The notes under the pieces: model-generated
Databases searched by the model: none
Told to the model about the DNA's origin: nothing
Seen by the model: only the letters and a program-made list of their open reading frames with translations
Origin: Streptomyces sp. GC420
GTDB taxonomy: Bacteria; Actinomycetota; Actinomycetes; Streptomycetales; Streptomycetaceae
Length of the DNA stretch: 54,714 nucleotides
Assembly: GCF_009916105.1 (NCBI RefSeq)
Contig: NZ_JAAAXQ010000006.1
Span: forward strand, 1 to 54,714
Direction of reading: 5' to 3'
Translations under genes and position numbers: made by a program
Shown here: piece by piece, positions 1 through 9,652 of the stretch
Layout of the letters: every line of letters begins with the position of its first letter
Numbering within the stretch: the stretch's first letter is position 1

Positions 1-2489
1 GTCTTGAGGGCGAGCACCATGGTCAGGCCGCCGCCGGGGGTGTCCTCGGCGGTGAGTGTGCCGCCCATGGCTTCGGCGAAGCCGCGGGCGACGGCGAGCC
101 CGAGGCCGACGCCGTTGCCGCGGGGGACGTCGCCGTGGCGCTGGAACGGCTTGAAGATCTCTTCCTTGGCGGAGTCGGGTACGCCGGGGCCCCGGTCGAT
201 GGTGCGCAGCTCGACGCGGTCGCCGAGGGCGCTGGCGGCCAGCAGGACGCGGCTGCCGGCGGGGCTGTACTTGACGGCGTTCTCCACGACGTTGGCGACG
301 ATGCGCTCCAGTAGTCCCTTGTCGGCGGCGACCATGGGCAGCGTCTCGGGGATGTCCAGGGCCACACTTTCCTCGGGGACGCCTTTGAGAGCCAGGGGCA
401 CCACCTCGTCGAGGTCGGTTTCGCGTACGAGGGGGGTGACGGCGCCGCTCTGCAGTCGGCTCATGTCCAGGAGGTTGCCGACGAGGTGGTCGAGCCGGTC
501 GGCGCCCTCCTCGATGGCGGCGAGCAGTTCGGCCTCGTCCTGTGCTGACCAGGCGACGTCGTCGGAGCGCAGGGAGGACACCGAGGCCTTGATGGCGGCG
601 AGCGGGGTGCGCAGGTCGTGGGAGACCGCGGCGAGCAGCGCGGTGCGGATGCGGTTGGCCTCCTCCAGGCGGCGGGCCCGTTCGGCTTCGTCGACCAGGC
701 GCTGGCGCTCCAGGACGACGACGGCCTGGGCGGCGAAGGCACCCAGGACGCGGCGGTCCTCGGCAGGCAGCACGCGGCCTCGCAGAGCGAGGGCCATGCG
801 TTCGCCGGCGGCGACGTCCACGTCCGCGTCGTCGGGGCAGGCCGCCGGTTCCGGCCCGACGCTGCCGGCGCAGGTCCACCGGCCACGGTCGTCGCTGCGC
901 TCGAGCAGGGCCACGGATTCCATGGCGAAGGTCTCGCGGACCCGTTCCAGGAGGGCCGGCAGGGCGGTCTCGCCGCGCAGCACGCTCCCTGCGAGGAGGC
1001 TCAGTATCTCGGCCTCCGCGCGGAGCCGGGCGGCCTGGTGGGTGCGGCGGGCAGCCAGATCCACCACGGACGCCACAGAGATCCCCACCACCACGAAGAT
1101 CACGATGGCCAGGATGTTCTCGGGGTCGGCGATCGTCCAGGTGTGGGTCGGGGTGGTGAAGTAGTAGTTCAGCAGCAGGGAGCCGACGACGGCCGAGGCG
1201 AGTGCGGGGAGCAGGCCGCCGAGCAGGGCCGCCGCCACCGTGCACGTGAGGAACAGCAGCATTTGGTTGGCGAACCCCAGGCCGGATCCGATGCTGGTGA
1301 GCACGGCCGTGAGCAGGGCGGGTCCCGCGGTGCCGGTGAGCCATCCGGCGACCGTGCGGGTGCGGCCCAGGCGCGCCGCGCGGGCGATGGGCAGGCCGCG
1401 GCCTTTGGCGGCGTGCTCGTGGGTGACGATGTGCACGTCCAGGTCCGGGCCGGATTCGCGGGCGACGGTGGCGCCGACGCCGGGTCCGAAGATGTACTGC
1501 CACGCCTTGCGGCGGCTGGTGCCGAGCACGATCTGGGTGGCGTTGACGCCGCGGGCGAATTCCAGGAGTGCGGTGGGGATGTCGTCGCCGATCACGGAGT
1601 GGAAGGTGCCCCCGAGGTCTTCGACCAGGTTGCGCTGGACGGCGAGTTCTTTGGGCGACGCGCTGGTGAGGCCGTCGCTGCGGGCGATGTAGAGGGCGAG
1701 GATTTCGCTGCCGGAGCCTTTGGCGGCGATCCGGGCGGCGCGGCGGATCAGGGTGCGGCCCTCCGGGCCGCCGGTCAGGCCGACGACGATGCGCTCGCGA
1801 GCCTGCCACACGGTGGAGATGTCGTGCTCGGCCCGGTACTGCTGCAGGTAGGCATCGACCCGGTCGGCGGTCCACAGCAGGGCCAGCTCGCGCAGGGCGG
1901 TGAGGTTGCCGGGCCGGAAGTAGTTCGACAGCGCCGCGTCGATCTTGTCGGCGGCGTAGACGTTGCCGTGGGCGAGGCGGCGGCGCAGCGCCTGCGGGGA
2001 CATGTCGACCAGCTCGATCTGGTCGGCGCGGCGCACCACCTCGTCGGGAACGGTCTCACGCTGGCGTACCCCGGTGATCGCCTCCACGACGTCGCCGAGG
2101 GACTCGAGGTGCTGGATGTTGACCGTGGAGACGACGGTGATGCCCGCGTCGAGCAGCTCCTCGATGTCCTGCCACCGCTTGGCGTTGCGCGAGCCGGGGA
2201 TGTTGGTGTGGGCCAGCTCGTCGACAAGGGCCACCGAGGGGCGGCGGGCGAGGACGGCGTCCACGTCCATCTCGCTGAACGTCGCTCCGCGGTAGGTGAT
2301 CTCCCGGCGCGGGACGATCTCCAGGCCGTGCAGCATGACCTCGGTGCGCGCACGGCCGTGGCACTCGACGAAGCCCACCACCACGTCGGTGCCCCGCTCC
2401 AGGCGCCGGTGCGCCTCGGAGAGCATGTCGTAGGTCTTGCCGACGCCGGGGGCGGCTCCGAGGTAGATGCGTAGTTTGCCGCGGGCCAT
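1..2489 (-). CDS. kdpD: KdpD sensor histidine kinase (3' end beyond window)
   Basis: This is the membrane sensor kinase that controls the high-affinity K+ pump by phosphorylating KdpE. The ATG at 2489 opens the N-terminal KdpD domain, with a Walker A motif GAAPGVGKT at residues 11-19. A universal-stress-like domain (start REREIVVGL), four DUF4118 transmembrane helices, a linker and the kinase core follow. The phospho-acceptor is His624 in AVSHDLRTPL. The ATPase N box (NVVENAVKYSP) and glycine boxes (DRGPGVPD, GVGLGLAVARG) are all visible. About 829 codons are present and the family is usually 840-850 residues, so only a short tail is missing on the left. It is last in the kdp operon within the window, 148 bases after kdpC. 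The partner kdpE would be expected beyond the left edge. Confidence 0.95.
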   Translation of the reverse strand, partial: MARGKLRIYLGAAPGVGKTYDMLSEAHRRLERGTDVVVGFVECHGRARTEVMLHGLEIVPRREITYRGATFSEMDVDAVLARRPSVALVDELAHTNIPGSRNAKRWQDIEELLDAGITVVSTVNIQHLESLGDVVEAITGVRQRETVPDEVVRRADQIELVDMSPQALRRRLAHGNVYAADKIDAALSNYFRPGNLTALRELALLWTADRVDAYLQQYRAEHDISTVWQARERIVVGLTGGPEGRTLIRRAARIAAKGSGSEILALYIARSDGLTSASPKELAVQRNLVEDLGGTFHSVIGDDIPTALLEFARGVNATQIVLGTSRRKAWQYIFGPGVGATVARESGPDLDVHIVTHEHAAKGRGLPIARAARLGRTRTVAGWLTGTAGPALLTAVLTSIGSGLGFANQMLLFLTCTVAAALLGGLLPALASAVVGSLLLNYYFTTPTHTWTIADPENILAIVIFVVVGISVASVVDLAARRTHQAARLRAEAEILSLLAGSVLRGETALPALLERVRETFAMESVALLERSDDRGRWTCAGSVGPEPAACPDDADVDVAAGERMALALRGRVLPAEDRRVLGAFAAQAVVVLERQRLVDEAERARRLEEANRIRTALLAAVSHDLRTPLAAIKASVSSLRSDDVAWSAQDEAELLAAIEEGADRLDHLVGNLLDMSRLQSGAVTPLVRETDLDEVVPLALKGVPEESVALDIPETLPMVAADKGLLERIVANVVENAVKYSPAGSRVLLAASALGDRVELRTIDRGPGVPDSAKEEIFKPFQRHGDVPRGNGVGLGLAVARGFAEAMGGTLTAEDTPGGGLTMVLALK

Positions 2490-2637
2490 GGCTCCATTGT
2501 CTTCCGGGAGATCGGACGGTTCTGCCTCTGGTTGATCAGGTCTTGGGGCTGCGCCATCGGGAGATCCTGACACCGCCGGGACGAGGGGCACGGGTGCGGC
2601 CTTCGCGGCCGAGTGGTCCGGGCGGCCGTGAGCGGTG

Positions 2638-3243
2638 TCAGCCGCTGAGGTCGCGCAGGGCCATGTTCAGCCCCAGGACGTTGACGGTGGGCTCGCCGAG
2701 GAATCCTGCGAGCCTGGAGTGGGTTTGGTCCTTGACCAGCTTGTGGACCGCGGACGGGTCGAGACCGCGGGCCTTGGCTACGCGGTCGGCCTGGATGTCG
2801 GCATACGCGGGCGAGATGTGCGGGTCGAGGCCGGAGGCGCTGGCGGTGACCGCGTCGGCAGGCACGGCGGAGGGCGGAACGCCGTTGAACGCCGCGATTC
2901 GCGCCTTGCGCTCCTTGATCTGCTCCAGCAGCTTCGGGCTGGTGGCCGCGAGGTTGGACGCACCGGAGGCGAGCGCGTCGTACTGGCCGGCCGAGGGGCG
3001 GGGCTGGAACCATTTGGGGTCGGGCTTGCCGTCCCTGCCGTTCCAGGTCTGGCCGATCAGAGCGGAGCCCACGACCCGGCCGTCGGCCTCGACCCGGGAG
3101 CCGCCCGCCTTGCCGGGGAAGACGGCCTGGGCGATGCCGGTCACGGCCAGGGGGTAGAGCACACCGGTCACCACGGTGAGCACCAGCAGTGCGCGCGCTG
3201 CGGCCCACACCAGGCGTGAGGTGTTGCGAACGGTGGCGTTCAT
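2638..3243 (-). CDS. kdpC: KdpC, potassium-transporting ATPase subunit C
   Basis: KdpC is the single-span accessory subunit of the KdpFABC potassium pump, and it assists K+ and ATP binding. The 201-residue protein has one N-terminal transmembrane helix (about residues 12-38). After it come the family landmarks [25 protein letters not shown], a [20 protein letters not shown] segment and the tail [12 protein letters not shown]. Its ATG overlaps the kdpB stop by four bases (ATGA), so translation is probably coupled. Length and motifs are normal. Confidence 0.96.
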   Translation of the reverse strand: MNATVRNTSRLVWAAARALLVLTVVTGVLYPLAVTGIAQAVFPGKAGGSRVEADGRVVGSALIGQTWNGRDGKPDPKWFQPRPSAGQYDALASGASNLAATSPKLLEQIKERKARIAAFNGVPPSAVPADAVTASASGLDPHISPAYADIQADRVAKARGLDPSAVHKLVKDQTHSRLAGFLGEPTVNVLGLNMALRDLSG

Positions 3244-5432
3244 GATCCGATCCCGGGGATGAGCATGATGAGCAGGTCTATGATCTTGATGCCGAGGAAC
3301 GGGGCGACGAGCCCGCCCAGGCCGTAGATGCCGAGGTTGCGGCGCAGCATCCGGTCGGCGCTCATCGGCCGGTAGCGCACGCCCTTCAGGGCCAGTGGCA
3401 CGAGTGCCACGATCACCAGGGCGTTGAAGACGACCGCGGACAGGATCGCGGACTGAGGGCTCGCCAGACGCATGACGTTGAGCGTGTCCAGGCCCGGGTA
3501 GGCCACCGCGAACATCGCCGGGATGATCGCGAAGTACTTCGCGACATCGTTGGCGATCGAGAACGTGGTCAGGGCGCCGCGGGTGATCAGCAGTTGCTTG
3601 CCGATCTCCACGATCTCGATCAGTTTGGTGGGGTTGGAGTCCAGGTCGACCATGTTCCCGGCCTCCTTGGCGGCCGAGGTGCCGGTGTTCATGGCCACCC
3701 CGACGTCCGCCTGGGCCAGGGCGGGCGCGTCGTTGGTGCCGTCGCCGGTCATGGCGACGAGCTTTCCGCCCGCCTGCTCTCGTTTGATCAGCGCCATCTT
3801 GTCTTCGGGTGTGGCCTCGGCGAGGAAGTCGTCGACTCCCGCTTCCTCGGCGATGGCCCGGGCGGTGAGCGGGTTGTCGCCGGTGATCATCACGGTCCTG
3901 ATGCCCATGCGGCGCAGCTCGGTGAAGCGCTCCCGCATGCCGTGCTTGACCACGTCCTTGAGGTGGATGACGCCCAGGACGCGCACGCCGCCGGAGTCTT
4001 CGCCGGCCACGAGCAGCGGTGTGCCGCCCGCTGCGGAGATGGTGTCCACTGCGCGCCGGGCGTCGTCGGGGACGGTGCCGCCGCGCTCGGTGACCCAGGC
4101 GGTCACCGCGGCGGCGGCGCCCTTGCGCACCCGGTGGACGCCGCCGTCCCCGGTGACGTCCACACCGCTCATCCGGGTCTGCGCGGTGAACGGGATGAAC
4201 TCGGCGTGGCCCAGTTCGCCCTCGTGGCGGGCGCGCAGGCCGTACTGCTCCTTGGCCAGAACCACGATCGAGCGGCCTTCCGGCGTCTCATCGGCCAGCG
4301 AGGACAGCTGGGCGGCGTCGGCAAGTTCGGCGCCGTCGACGTTGTCCAGGGTCATGAACTCAGCGGCCTGTCGGTTACCGAGCGTGATGGTGCCGGTCTT
4401 GTCCAGCAGCAGGGTCGACACATCGCCCGCGGCCTCCACGGCGCGGCCGGACATGGCCAGCACGTTGCGCTGCACCAGACGGTCCATGCCGGCGATGCCG
4501 ATGGCGGACAGAAGCGCTCCGATCGTGGTCGGGATCAAGCAGACCAGCAGCGCCACCAGCACGATCATCGACTGCTCGGCCCCTGCGTGGATGGCGAACG
4601 GCTGGAGGGTGACCGTAGCCAGGAGGAAGACGATCGTGAGTGCGGCGAGCAGGATGTTCAGCGCGGTCTCGTTCGGTGTCTTCTGCCGGGCGGCACCTTC
4701 GACGAGGTTGATCATCCGGTCGATGAAGGTCTCGCCGGGCTTCGTGGTGATCTTGACGATGATGCGGTCGGAGAGCACCTTCGTGCCGCCGGTGACCGCC
4801 GAGCGGTCGCCGCCGGACTCGCGGATGACCGGGGCGGACTCGCCGGTGATGGCCGACTCGTCCACGCTGGCGACGCCCTGGACGACATCGCCGTCGCCGG
4901 GGATGACATCGCCGGCCTCGCAGACCACCAGATCACCGACGTGCAGGTCGGTGCCGGGCACCCGCTCCTCGGCCCCGTCCACCAGACGGCGCGCCACGGT
5001 GTCGGTCCTGGCCTTGCGCAGCGCATCGGCCTGCGCCTTGCCGCGGCCCTCGGCGACCGCTTCCGCCAGGTTGGCGAAGACCACGGTCAGCCACAGCCAC
5101 ACCGTGATCGCCCAGCCGAACCAGCTGGGGTCGACAACCGCCAGCGCGGTGGTGAGCACCGAGCCGACCTCGACCACGAACATCACCGGTGACTTGATCA
5201 TCACACGCGGATCGAGCTTGCGCAGCGCGTCGGGCAGGGACGTCATCAGCTGCCTGGGGTCGAACAGGCCGCCCCTGACGCGTTCGTGCGCCGGCGTCGT
5301 CGCAGCCGGGGCCAGGTGCTCGCGAGGCGGGGGGGAAGTGGTCGTGGACATGGGGGTGGAGCCCTCTGCTGGGTGTGCGGGTGGTGGTTGCTCGGGCGGC
5401 GGTTGCTGGGGGGTGCGGGCACGTGCGGTCAT
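3240..5432 (-). CDS. kdpB: KdpB, P-type ATPase catalytic subunit of potassium pump
   Basis: KdpB hydrolyses ATP through a phospho-aspartate to drive K+ uptake via KdpA. Visible motifs are [12 protein letters not shown] (actuator loop; the Ser is the known regulatory phosphorylation site in E. coli), [12 protein letters not shown] with the catalytic Asp near residue 344, and [18 protein letters not shown] in the P domain, all between membrane helices. The ATG at 5432 overlaps the kdpA stop by four bases and gives 730 residues. A second in-frame ATG at 5351 (MSTTTSPPP) would give 703 residues, closer to the family length of about 680-700. The proline-rich first 27 residues may therefore be untranslated. 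Downstream it overlaps kdpC by four bases. Confidence 0.95.
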   Translation of the reverse strand: MTARARTPQQPPPEQPPPAHPAEGSTPMSTTTSPPPREHLAPAATTPAHERVRGGLFDPRQLMTSLPDALRKLDPRVMIKSPVMFVVEVGSVLTTALAVVDPSWFGWAITVWLWLTVVFANLAEAVAEGRGKAQADALRKARTDTVARRLVDGAEERVPGTDLHVGDLVVCEAGDVIPGDGDVVQGVASVDESAITGESAPVIRESGGDRSAVTGGTKVLSDRIIVKITTKPGETFIDRMINLVEGAARQKTPNETALNILLAALTIVFLLATVTLQPFAIHAGAEQSMIVLVALLVCLIPTTIGALLSAIGIAGMDRLVQRNVLAMSGRAVEAAGDVSTLLLDKTGTITLGNRQAAEFMTLDNVDGAELADAAQLSSLADETPEGRSIVVLAKEQYGLRARHEGELGHAEFIPFTAQTRMSGVDVTGDGGVHRVRKGAAAAVTAWVTERGGTVPDDARRAVDTISAAGGTPLLVAGEDSGGVRVLGVIHLKDVVKHGMRERFTELRRMGIRTVMITGDNPLTARAIAEEAGVDDFLAEATPEDKMALIKREQAGGKLVAMTGDGTNDAPALAQADVGVAMNTGTSAAKEAGNMVDLDSNPTKLIEIVEIGKQLLITRGALTTFSIANDVAKYFAIIPAMFAVAYPGLDTLNVMRLASPQSAILSAVVFNALVIVALVPLALKGVRYRPMSADRMLRRNLGIYGLGGLVAPFLGIKIIDLLIMLIPGIGS

Positions 5433-7090
5433 GACAGCCCTTCCGCGAGCGGGCCGAGAGCCAGGGCCGGGAAGAACGTCAGCCCGGCGACGATCAGCAC
5501 CGCTCCGACGAGCAGCCCGGTGAACAGCGGCTTGTGGGTCTGGAGCGTTCCCGCGGTCGCGGGGATCGGCTTCTGCTCGGCGAGCGCACCGGCCAGCGCC
5601 AGCACGAACACCATCGGCAGGAACCGGCCCAGCAGCATGGCCAGGCCGATGGTGGTGTTGAACCACTGCGTGTCGGCATTCAGGCCCGCGAAGGCGCTGC
5701 CGTTGTTGTTGGCGCCGGAGGTGTAGGCGTACAGCACCTCGGAGAACCCGTGCGGACCGGAGTTCAGCATCGAGTGCGGCGGCGTGGGCAGGGCCATGGC
5801 CAAAGCGGTGAAGCCCAGCACCAGGGTCGGGGTGATGAGGATGTAGCAGGCCGCGAGCTTGATCTCCTTGGAAGAGATCTTCTTGCCCAGGTACTCCGGG
5901 GTTCGGCCGACCATGAGCCCGGCGATGAACACCGCGATGACCGCCATGATCAACATGCCGTACAGGCCCGAGCCGACACCACCGGGAGCGACCTCGCCGA
6001 GCATCATGCCCAGCAGCAGCACACCGCCGCTCAGGCCCGAGAACGAGGAGTGGAAGGAGTTCACCGAGCCGGTGGACGTCATGGTCGTGGAGACCGCGAA
6101 CAGCGCCGACGGGCCCTCGCCGAAGCGAGTCTCCTTGCCCTCCATCGCCGCGCCCGCGGCCTGCGACGCCGCGCCCGGGTGGGCGAATTCCAGCACCGTC
6201 ACCGCGACGACCCCGGCGAGCCAGATTGCGCCCATCGCCGCCAGGATCGCGTAGCCCTGCTTCACACTGCCCACGAGCCTGCCGAAGGTGCGCGGCAGGG
6301 AGAACGGGATGGCCAGCAGCAGGAAGATCTCAAACAGGTTGGTCAGCGCGTTCGGGTTCTCGAACGGGTGGGCGGAATTGGCGTTGAAAAAGCCGCCCCC
6401 GTTCGTCCCCAGGTCCTTGATCGCCTCCTGGGAGGCCACCGCCCCGCCAGGCAGATGCTGGGTGGCCCCGGTCAGTGTGGAGACCTCCTGCGGCGAGGCG
6501 AAATTCTGGACCGCACCCGCGGCCACCAGCACGACCGCCGCCACGACGGAGAGCGGCAGCAGGATCCGCACGACCCCGCGCACCAGGTCACGCCAGAAGT
6601 TGCCCAGCTCGCCGGTGCGGGACCGGGCGAAGCCGCGCACCAGCGCGATGGCCACCGCCATGCCCACGGCCGCGGAGACGAAGTTCTGCACAGCCAGACC
6701 GCCGGTCTGCACCAGGTGGCCCATGGCCGCCTCACCGGAGTAGGACTGCCAGTTTGTGTTGGACACGAACGACGCGGCGGTGTTGAACGCTTGGTCCGGG
6801 CTGATCGGCTTGAAGCCGAGCGAGAGCGGCAGCACGCTCTGGACCCGCTGCAGCAGATACAGGAAGAGCACGGAGACCGCGGAGAAGGCCAGTACGCCAC
6901 GCAGGTACGCCGGCCAGCGCTGCTCGGCATCAGGGTTCGCGCCGATCGCGCGATAGATCAGGCGTTCGGTGCGCAGGTGTTTCTTCGAGCTGTAGACGGC
7001 GGCCATGCAGTCGCCGAAAGGACGGTGCACCAGGGCCAGCGCCGCCATCAGCGCGGAAACCTGGAGCACGTCCGCAAGAACCGGGCTCAT
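5429..7090 (-). CDS. kdpA: KdpA, potassium-binding channel-like subunit
   Basis: KdpA is the integral-membrane subunit that selects and translocates K+. From the ATG at 7090 it is 553 residues, the normal size. Hydrophobic segments alternate with four conserved pore loops: [38 protein letters not shown] and [14 protein letters not shown]. These correspond to the selectivity-filter repeats of the family. It starts 7 bases after the kdpF stop and overlaps kdpB by four bases, so the complex is translated from one message. Confidence 0.96.
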   Translation of the reverse strand: MSPVLADVLQVSALMAALALVHRPFGDCMAAVYSSKKHLRTERLIYRAIGANPDAEQRWPAYLRGVLAFSAVSVLFLYLLQRVQSVLPLSLGFKPISPDQAFNTAASFVSNTNWQSYSGEAAMGHLVQTGGLAVQNFVSAAVGMAVAIALVRGFARSRTGELGNFWRDLVRGVVRILLPLSVVAAVVLVAAGAVQNFASPQEVSTLTGATQHLPGGAVASQEAIKDLGTNGGGFFNANSAHPFENPNALTNLFEIFLLLAIPFSLPRTFGRLVGSVKQGYAILAAMGAIWLAGVVAVTVLEFAHPGAASQAAGAAMEGKETRFGEGPSALFAVSTTMTSTGSVNSFHSSFSGLSGGVLLLGMMLGEVAPGGVGSGLYGMLIMAVIAVFIAGLMVGRTPEYLGKKISSKEIKLAACYILITPTLVLGFTALAMALPTPPHSMLNSGPHGFSEVLYAYTSGANNNGSAFAGLNADTQWFNTTIGLAMLLGRFLPMVFVLALAGALAEQKPIPATAGTLQTHKPLFTGLLVGAVLIVAGLTFFPALALGPLAEGLS

Positions 7091-7097
7091 CAGGCTG

Positions 7098-7187
7098 TCA
7101 GAACCTCTCCGGGAAGACCAGGGCGAGGACGAGGTAGCCCAGCAGGGCGACGGCAACGATCAGGCCGATCACGTTCTCGGCAGTCAC
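7098..7187 (-). CDS. kdpF: KdpF, 29-residue pump-stabilising peptide
   Basis: This short single-span peptide starts with GTG and reads [18 protein letters not shown] followed by [10 protein letters not shown]. KdpF stabilises the KdpABC complex in the membrane, and the end -FPERF is typical. Its GTG overlaps the stop of the upstream peptide gene by four bases (GTGA). An AAGGGG ribosome site lies inside that upstream gene. It is easily missed because of its size. Confidence 0.9.
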   Translation of the reverse strand: MTAENVIGLIVAVALLGYLVLALVFPERF

Positions 7188-7267
7188 AGCTTCGCCACCC
7201 CTTTGGCGACGAGGGCCGCCAGCGCGAACACCGCGACGGTGGCCAGGACGAAGGCCAGGTCGGCCAT
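7184..7267 (-). CDS. 27-residue membrane peptide at head of kdp operon
   Basis: An ATG at 7267 sits seven bases after a clear AGGAG site. It opens a 27-residue frame (MADLAFVLATVAVFAL, then [11 protein letters not shown]) that ends in TGA overlapping the kdpF GTG. The peptide is one hydrophobic helix with a small basic tail, like KdpF in shape but different in sequence. The ribosome site, the four-base overlap and the position as first gene of the operon argue that it is translated. My inference is that it is an additional pump-associated peptide or a leader that couples translation of kdpF. Its function is unknown. Confidence 0.7.
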   Translation of the reverse strand: MADLAFVLATVAVFALAALVAKGVAKL

Positions 7268-7356
7268 CGCTTGCTCCTAGGGAAACTTTTCGGGCCAAGG
7301 TGCTCACGAGTGCGAGCACAAGAACCAAGAAGACACCGCGATCCGCCCTGCGCAGC

Positions 7357-7370
7357 GACCGTTGACGGTC
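7357..7370. promoter_or_regulatory. 14-bp palindrome upstream of kdp operon
   Basis: GACCGT-TG-ACGGTC is a perfect inverted repeat about 90 bases upstream of the first kdp start. It lies between that start and the direct repeats at 7394-7411. It could be an operator or lie in the 5' leader. No regulator can be assigned from sequence alone. Confidence 0.4.
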
Positions 7371-7393
7371 TCCTAACGCCCCCACGAGCGATC

Positions 7394-7411
7394 TTGACGA
7401 AACCCTGACGA
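7394..7411 (-). promoter_or_regulatory. 11-bp-spaced direct repeats, candidate KdpE box
   Basis: TTGACGA (7394-7400) and CTGACGA (7405-7411) repeat with an 11-base period, about 130 bases before the first kdp start codon. OmpR-family response regulators such as KdpE bind tandem direct repeats of about this spacing, so this is a reasonable KdpE site. The assignment is inferred from position and spacing only. Confidence 0.35.
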
Positions 7412-7517
7412 GGACTGCTGGAGAGCAGCCGCTTGGAGTTCGAGGTACCGCGGCCGAGCTCCCGGGCGCCGGGCGGGTGACGGCCCCGCCCGGCTCCCGG
7501 CCTTGACCCGGTGTCCG

Positions 7518-7757
7518 TCAGTCCTGGTCGCCGTCGTCCTCGTCGAGCCCGGCCGCGTCCGGGTCGCGCAGGGGCCGCAGCCCGTTGCGCGCGGTGGACG
7601 GGGTGAAGCGACGTCCTCGTCGCGGATCTCGTGGCTCTCGGCACGGGGCTGGGCCACGGCCGCGTCGACGTAGCCGGCCGTCCGCGGCACCACGGCGTTC
7701 AGGACGAGCCCGGGCGGGCCGGGCCGGTCCTCCACGGCCCACTTGCCCCCACGTGAG
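7518..7757 (-). pseudogene. Frameshifted fragment, unknown function
   Basis: Directly after the NACHT gene, one minus-strand frame reads AVEDRPGPPGLVLNAVVPRT and on to HEIRDEDV. The next frame then continues plausibly (FTPSTARNGLRPL, then RDPDAAGLDEDDGDQD, stop at 7518). Adding one C in GTCGCTTC near 7610 would join them as DEDVRFTPSTARN. This suggests a small gene or gene tail broken by a one-base deletion, or a base-calling error. No start codon with a ribosome site is evident and I do not recognise the family. The rest of the 490-base stretch between the kdp operon and the NACHT gene holds the kdp control region. Confidence 0.3.
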
Positions 7758-9146
7758 TCACCGGTCGTCGGCGTGCTCGTGCGTGGCGGCGAGCCGGTGC
7801 TGCAACTCGATGTGCCGGAACTGGTGGACGGCCCCGACCCGACGGAGCACACCCCGCTCGTGGGCGTCGGCGAGGAAGGCCATGAGGTCGTACGGCAGTC
7901 CCGGGCGCAGGGCCAGATAGCAGCGGGCGACGGCGTAGTGGCCCCAGGCGGCCTGCCGGATCCCGATGGCCAGCCCGGTCAGGACGGCCGGGACGAGCCC
8001 GACCACGAACGCCCACAGGGGGCCGGCCGCCTCGGCACCCCACACCCGCGTCGAGCCCGTCAGCACGGCGCACCAGCCCTGGATCCCGATGATCACGGCG
8101 CCGACGACCGCCGCGGCCAGTACGCACGTGACGAGTGTGCGCCGGTCGTTGGCGAGCAGGGCCCGGCCGTCGACCGACACCGCCCTCCAGCGCTCGGCCG
8201 CCGCGGCACCGGGGCCCCCGGCGTCCCGGCGCAGGTAGTCCGCGACCTCCCCGGCGCCGAGCGGCTGGAGGTGGATGCCGGCCAGTTCCGCCGGCCGCGC
8301 GGGGACCGCGCCACGAGGCCGCAGCGCCGCCCGGTACTCGGCGGGACGGCTCGACACGACCATGCCGCAGCCGTACGGCAGCGCCTCGCTGACGCGGTGC
8401 AGGGCCAGCGCCCCCACCGCGGGCGGGAGCTCGTCGAACCCGTCGAGCACCGGCAGGACCAGCCGCCGCTCCAGCAGAAGCCCGGCCAGGGTGACCTGCC
8501 CGCAGGCGTCGGGCGCCGGAGCACCCAGCTCCGGGTGGTCCTGCACGAGCCGGCGCTCCATCCAGGCACGCAGGTCCAGCGCGGCCGGCTCCCAGGAGGC
8601 CAGCGGGAACAGCACGGGCACCGGCTCGTCGGCCTCCCGCCGCTCGAGCAGCGCCAGCACGAGCCGCACCAGCAGCAGGGTCTTGCCCGACCCGGGCTCA
8701 CCGAGGACCAGCAGTCGCCGGGCCGGGACACGCCGCGTGAACACATCGGCGATCTCACCGTCCCGGCCGGCGAGCCGCTCCGGGTCCGAGGCCTCGGCCA
8801 GGCCGGGGTCGGCGCCCCGCCAGGCGACGGGCAGCGGGTACGGGTCCGCCAGGCGCCGCACCACCGCCTCGGCCTCCCACTGCCGCCGTACGGCGTCGGC
8901 GAGCCGGTCGGCAACCTCCGCGGGACTGCGCGCCGCGACCGACTCGGCCCGGTCGGCCCGGTCGGCCCGGTAGGCGCTCCAGGCCAGATAGGCGCCGGCC
9001 CAGGTCGGCGGCAGCGCCACGAGCACGGAAGCCGGATCCTCCAGGCGCGGAGCGGCCACGAGCGCCCCCGCGGTGGCCACGGCCAGCAGGGTCGGGTACA
9101 CGATCCCGGCGCGCCGCACGCGTGCCCCGGGGACAACACCACTCAT
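7758..9146 (-). CDS. NACHT-type NTPase, apparently lacking its middle region
   Basis: The 462-residue protein starts with two likely membrane helices. A P-loop NTPase follows, with Walker A LVLGEPGSGKTLLL, a Walker B-like VLPVLDGFDEL and a sensor region MVVSSRPAEYRAAL. Around residue 300 the NTPase stops abruptly at AAAAERWRAV. The sequence then jumps to hydrophobic helices (CVLAAAVVGAVIIG, LWAFVVGLVPAVLTG) and the tail GVLRRVGAVHQFRHIELQHRL. From memory, actinobacterial proteins of this kind are usually around 700 residues, with a helical section between NTPase and tail. I infer an in-frame internal deletion. NACHT proteins can act in signalling or phage defence, but no partner gene is adjacent. 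The start has no strong ribosome site. Confidence 0.75.
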   Translation of the reverse strand: MSGVVPGARVRRAGIVYPTLLAVATAGALVAAPRLEDPASVLVALPPTWAGAYLAWSAYRADRADRAESVAARSPAEVADRLADAVRRQWEAEAVVRRLADPYPLPVAWRGADPGLAEASDPERLAGRDGEIADVFTRRVPARRLLVLGEPGSGKTLLLVRLVLALLERREADEPVPVLFPLASWEPAALDLRAWMERRLVQDHPELGAPAPDACGQVTLAGLLLERRLVLPVLDGFDELPPAVGALALHRVSEALPYGCGMVVSSRPAEYRAALRPRGAVPARPAELAGIHLQPLGAGEVADYLRRDAGGPGAAAAERWRAVSVDGRALLANDRRTLVTCVLAAAVVGAVIIGIQGWCAVLTGSTRVWGAEAAGPLWAFVVGLVPAVLTGLAIGIRQAAWGHYAVARCYLALRPGLPYDLMAFLADAHERGVLRRVGAVHQFRHIELQHRLAATHEHADDR

Positions 9147-9652
9147 CCGACGAAGAATTGCGTACGTAGGCGGCAGCGGGCCTCTGATCGGCGCGTCGCC
9201 ACACCAGTGGGTGAACGGCGCCAGGGGGCGTTCCCGGTCCGGGGCAAGGCACCGGACGTGGTTTCCCGGGGGCGACCTGAGCCGGTGGAACGCCGGCGCG
9301 GCAAGGGCGGGCAGAACTCGCCGCTGAAGAATGGGAATCGATCCGGCCGCTCCTGCCGGGCAGACGGGTTCGGAGCCCGCGCCCGGGCGGCTTCGGCCGC
9401 AGGCCGCGAGCGTGCGTGATCCGGCGGTTCCGCACCCGGCGGCCCGTGGCGGGACCTTCAGCCCGATCAGGACGACGGACCGGTTGCCCCCGCCCGCGTA
9501 CGCGTGGTGCGGACCGAGCGGTGCAGACGCCGGCGACCACGCGGGTGACGAAGGTGGTGCCGGTCAGGCCGGTGGCCGCCGGGGCCCACGCCCCGCCGGG
9601 CTCACCCCGGCCTCCTGCCCGCCGGTCGCCGTGTGCCCGGCCGTCGGGCGTG
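9147..9652. other. 506-base stretch without a convincing gene
   Basis: This lies between the start of the NACHT gene and the end of the reductase pseudogene. It presumably contains the NACHT promoter next to 9146. I found no frame with both a ribosome site and protein-like content. Confidence 0.5.

Noticed and set aside
618..2474. Long plus-strand open frame (618 codons) opposite kdpD
   Set aside because: It is antisense to a clearly conserved gene. Its product is Gly/Ala/Asp-rich with no motifs, the usual shadow of a GC-rich coding strand.
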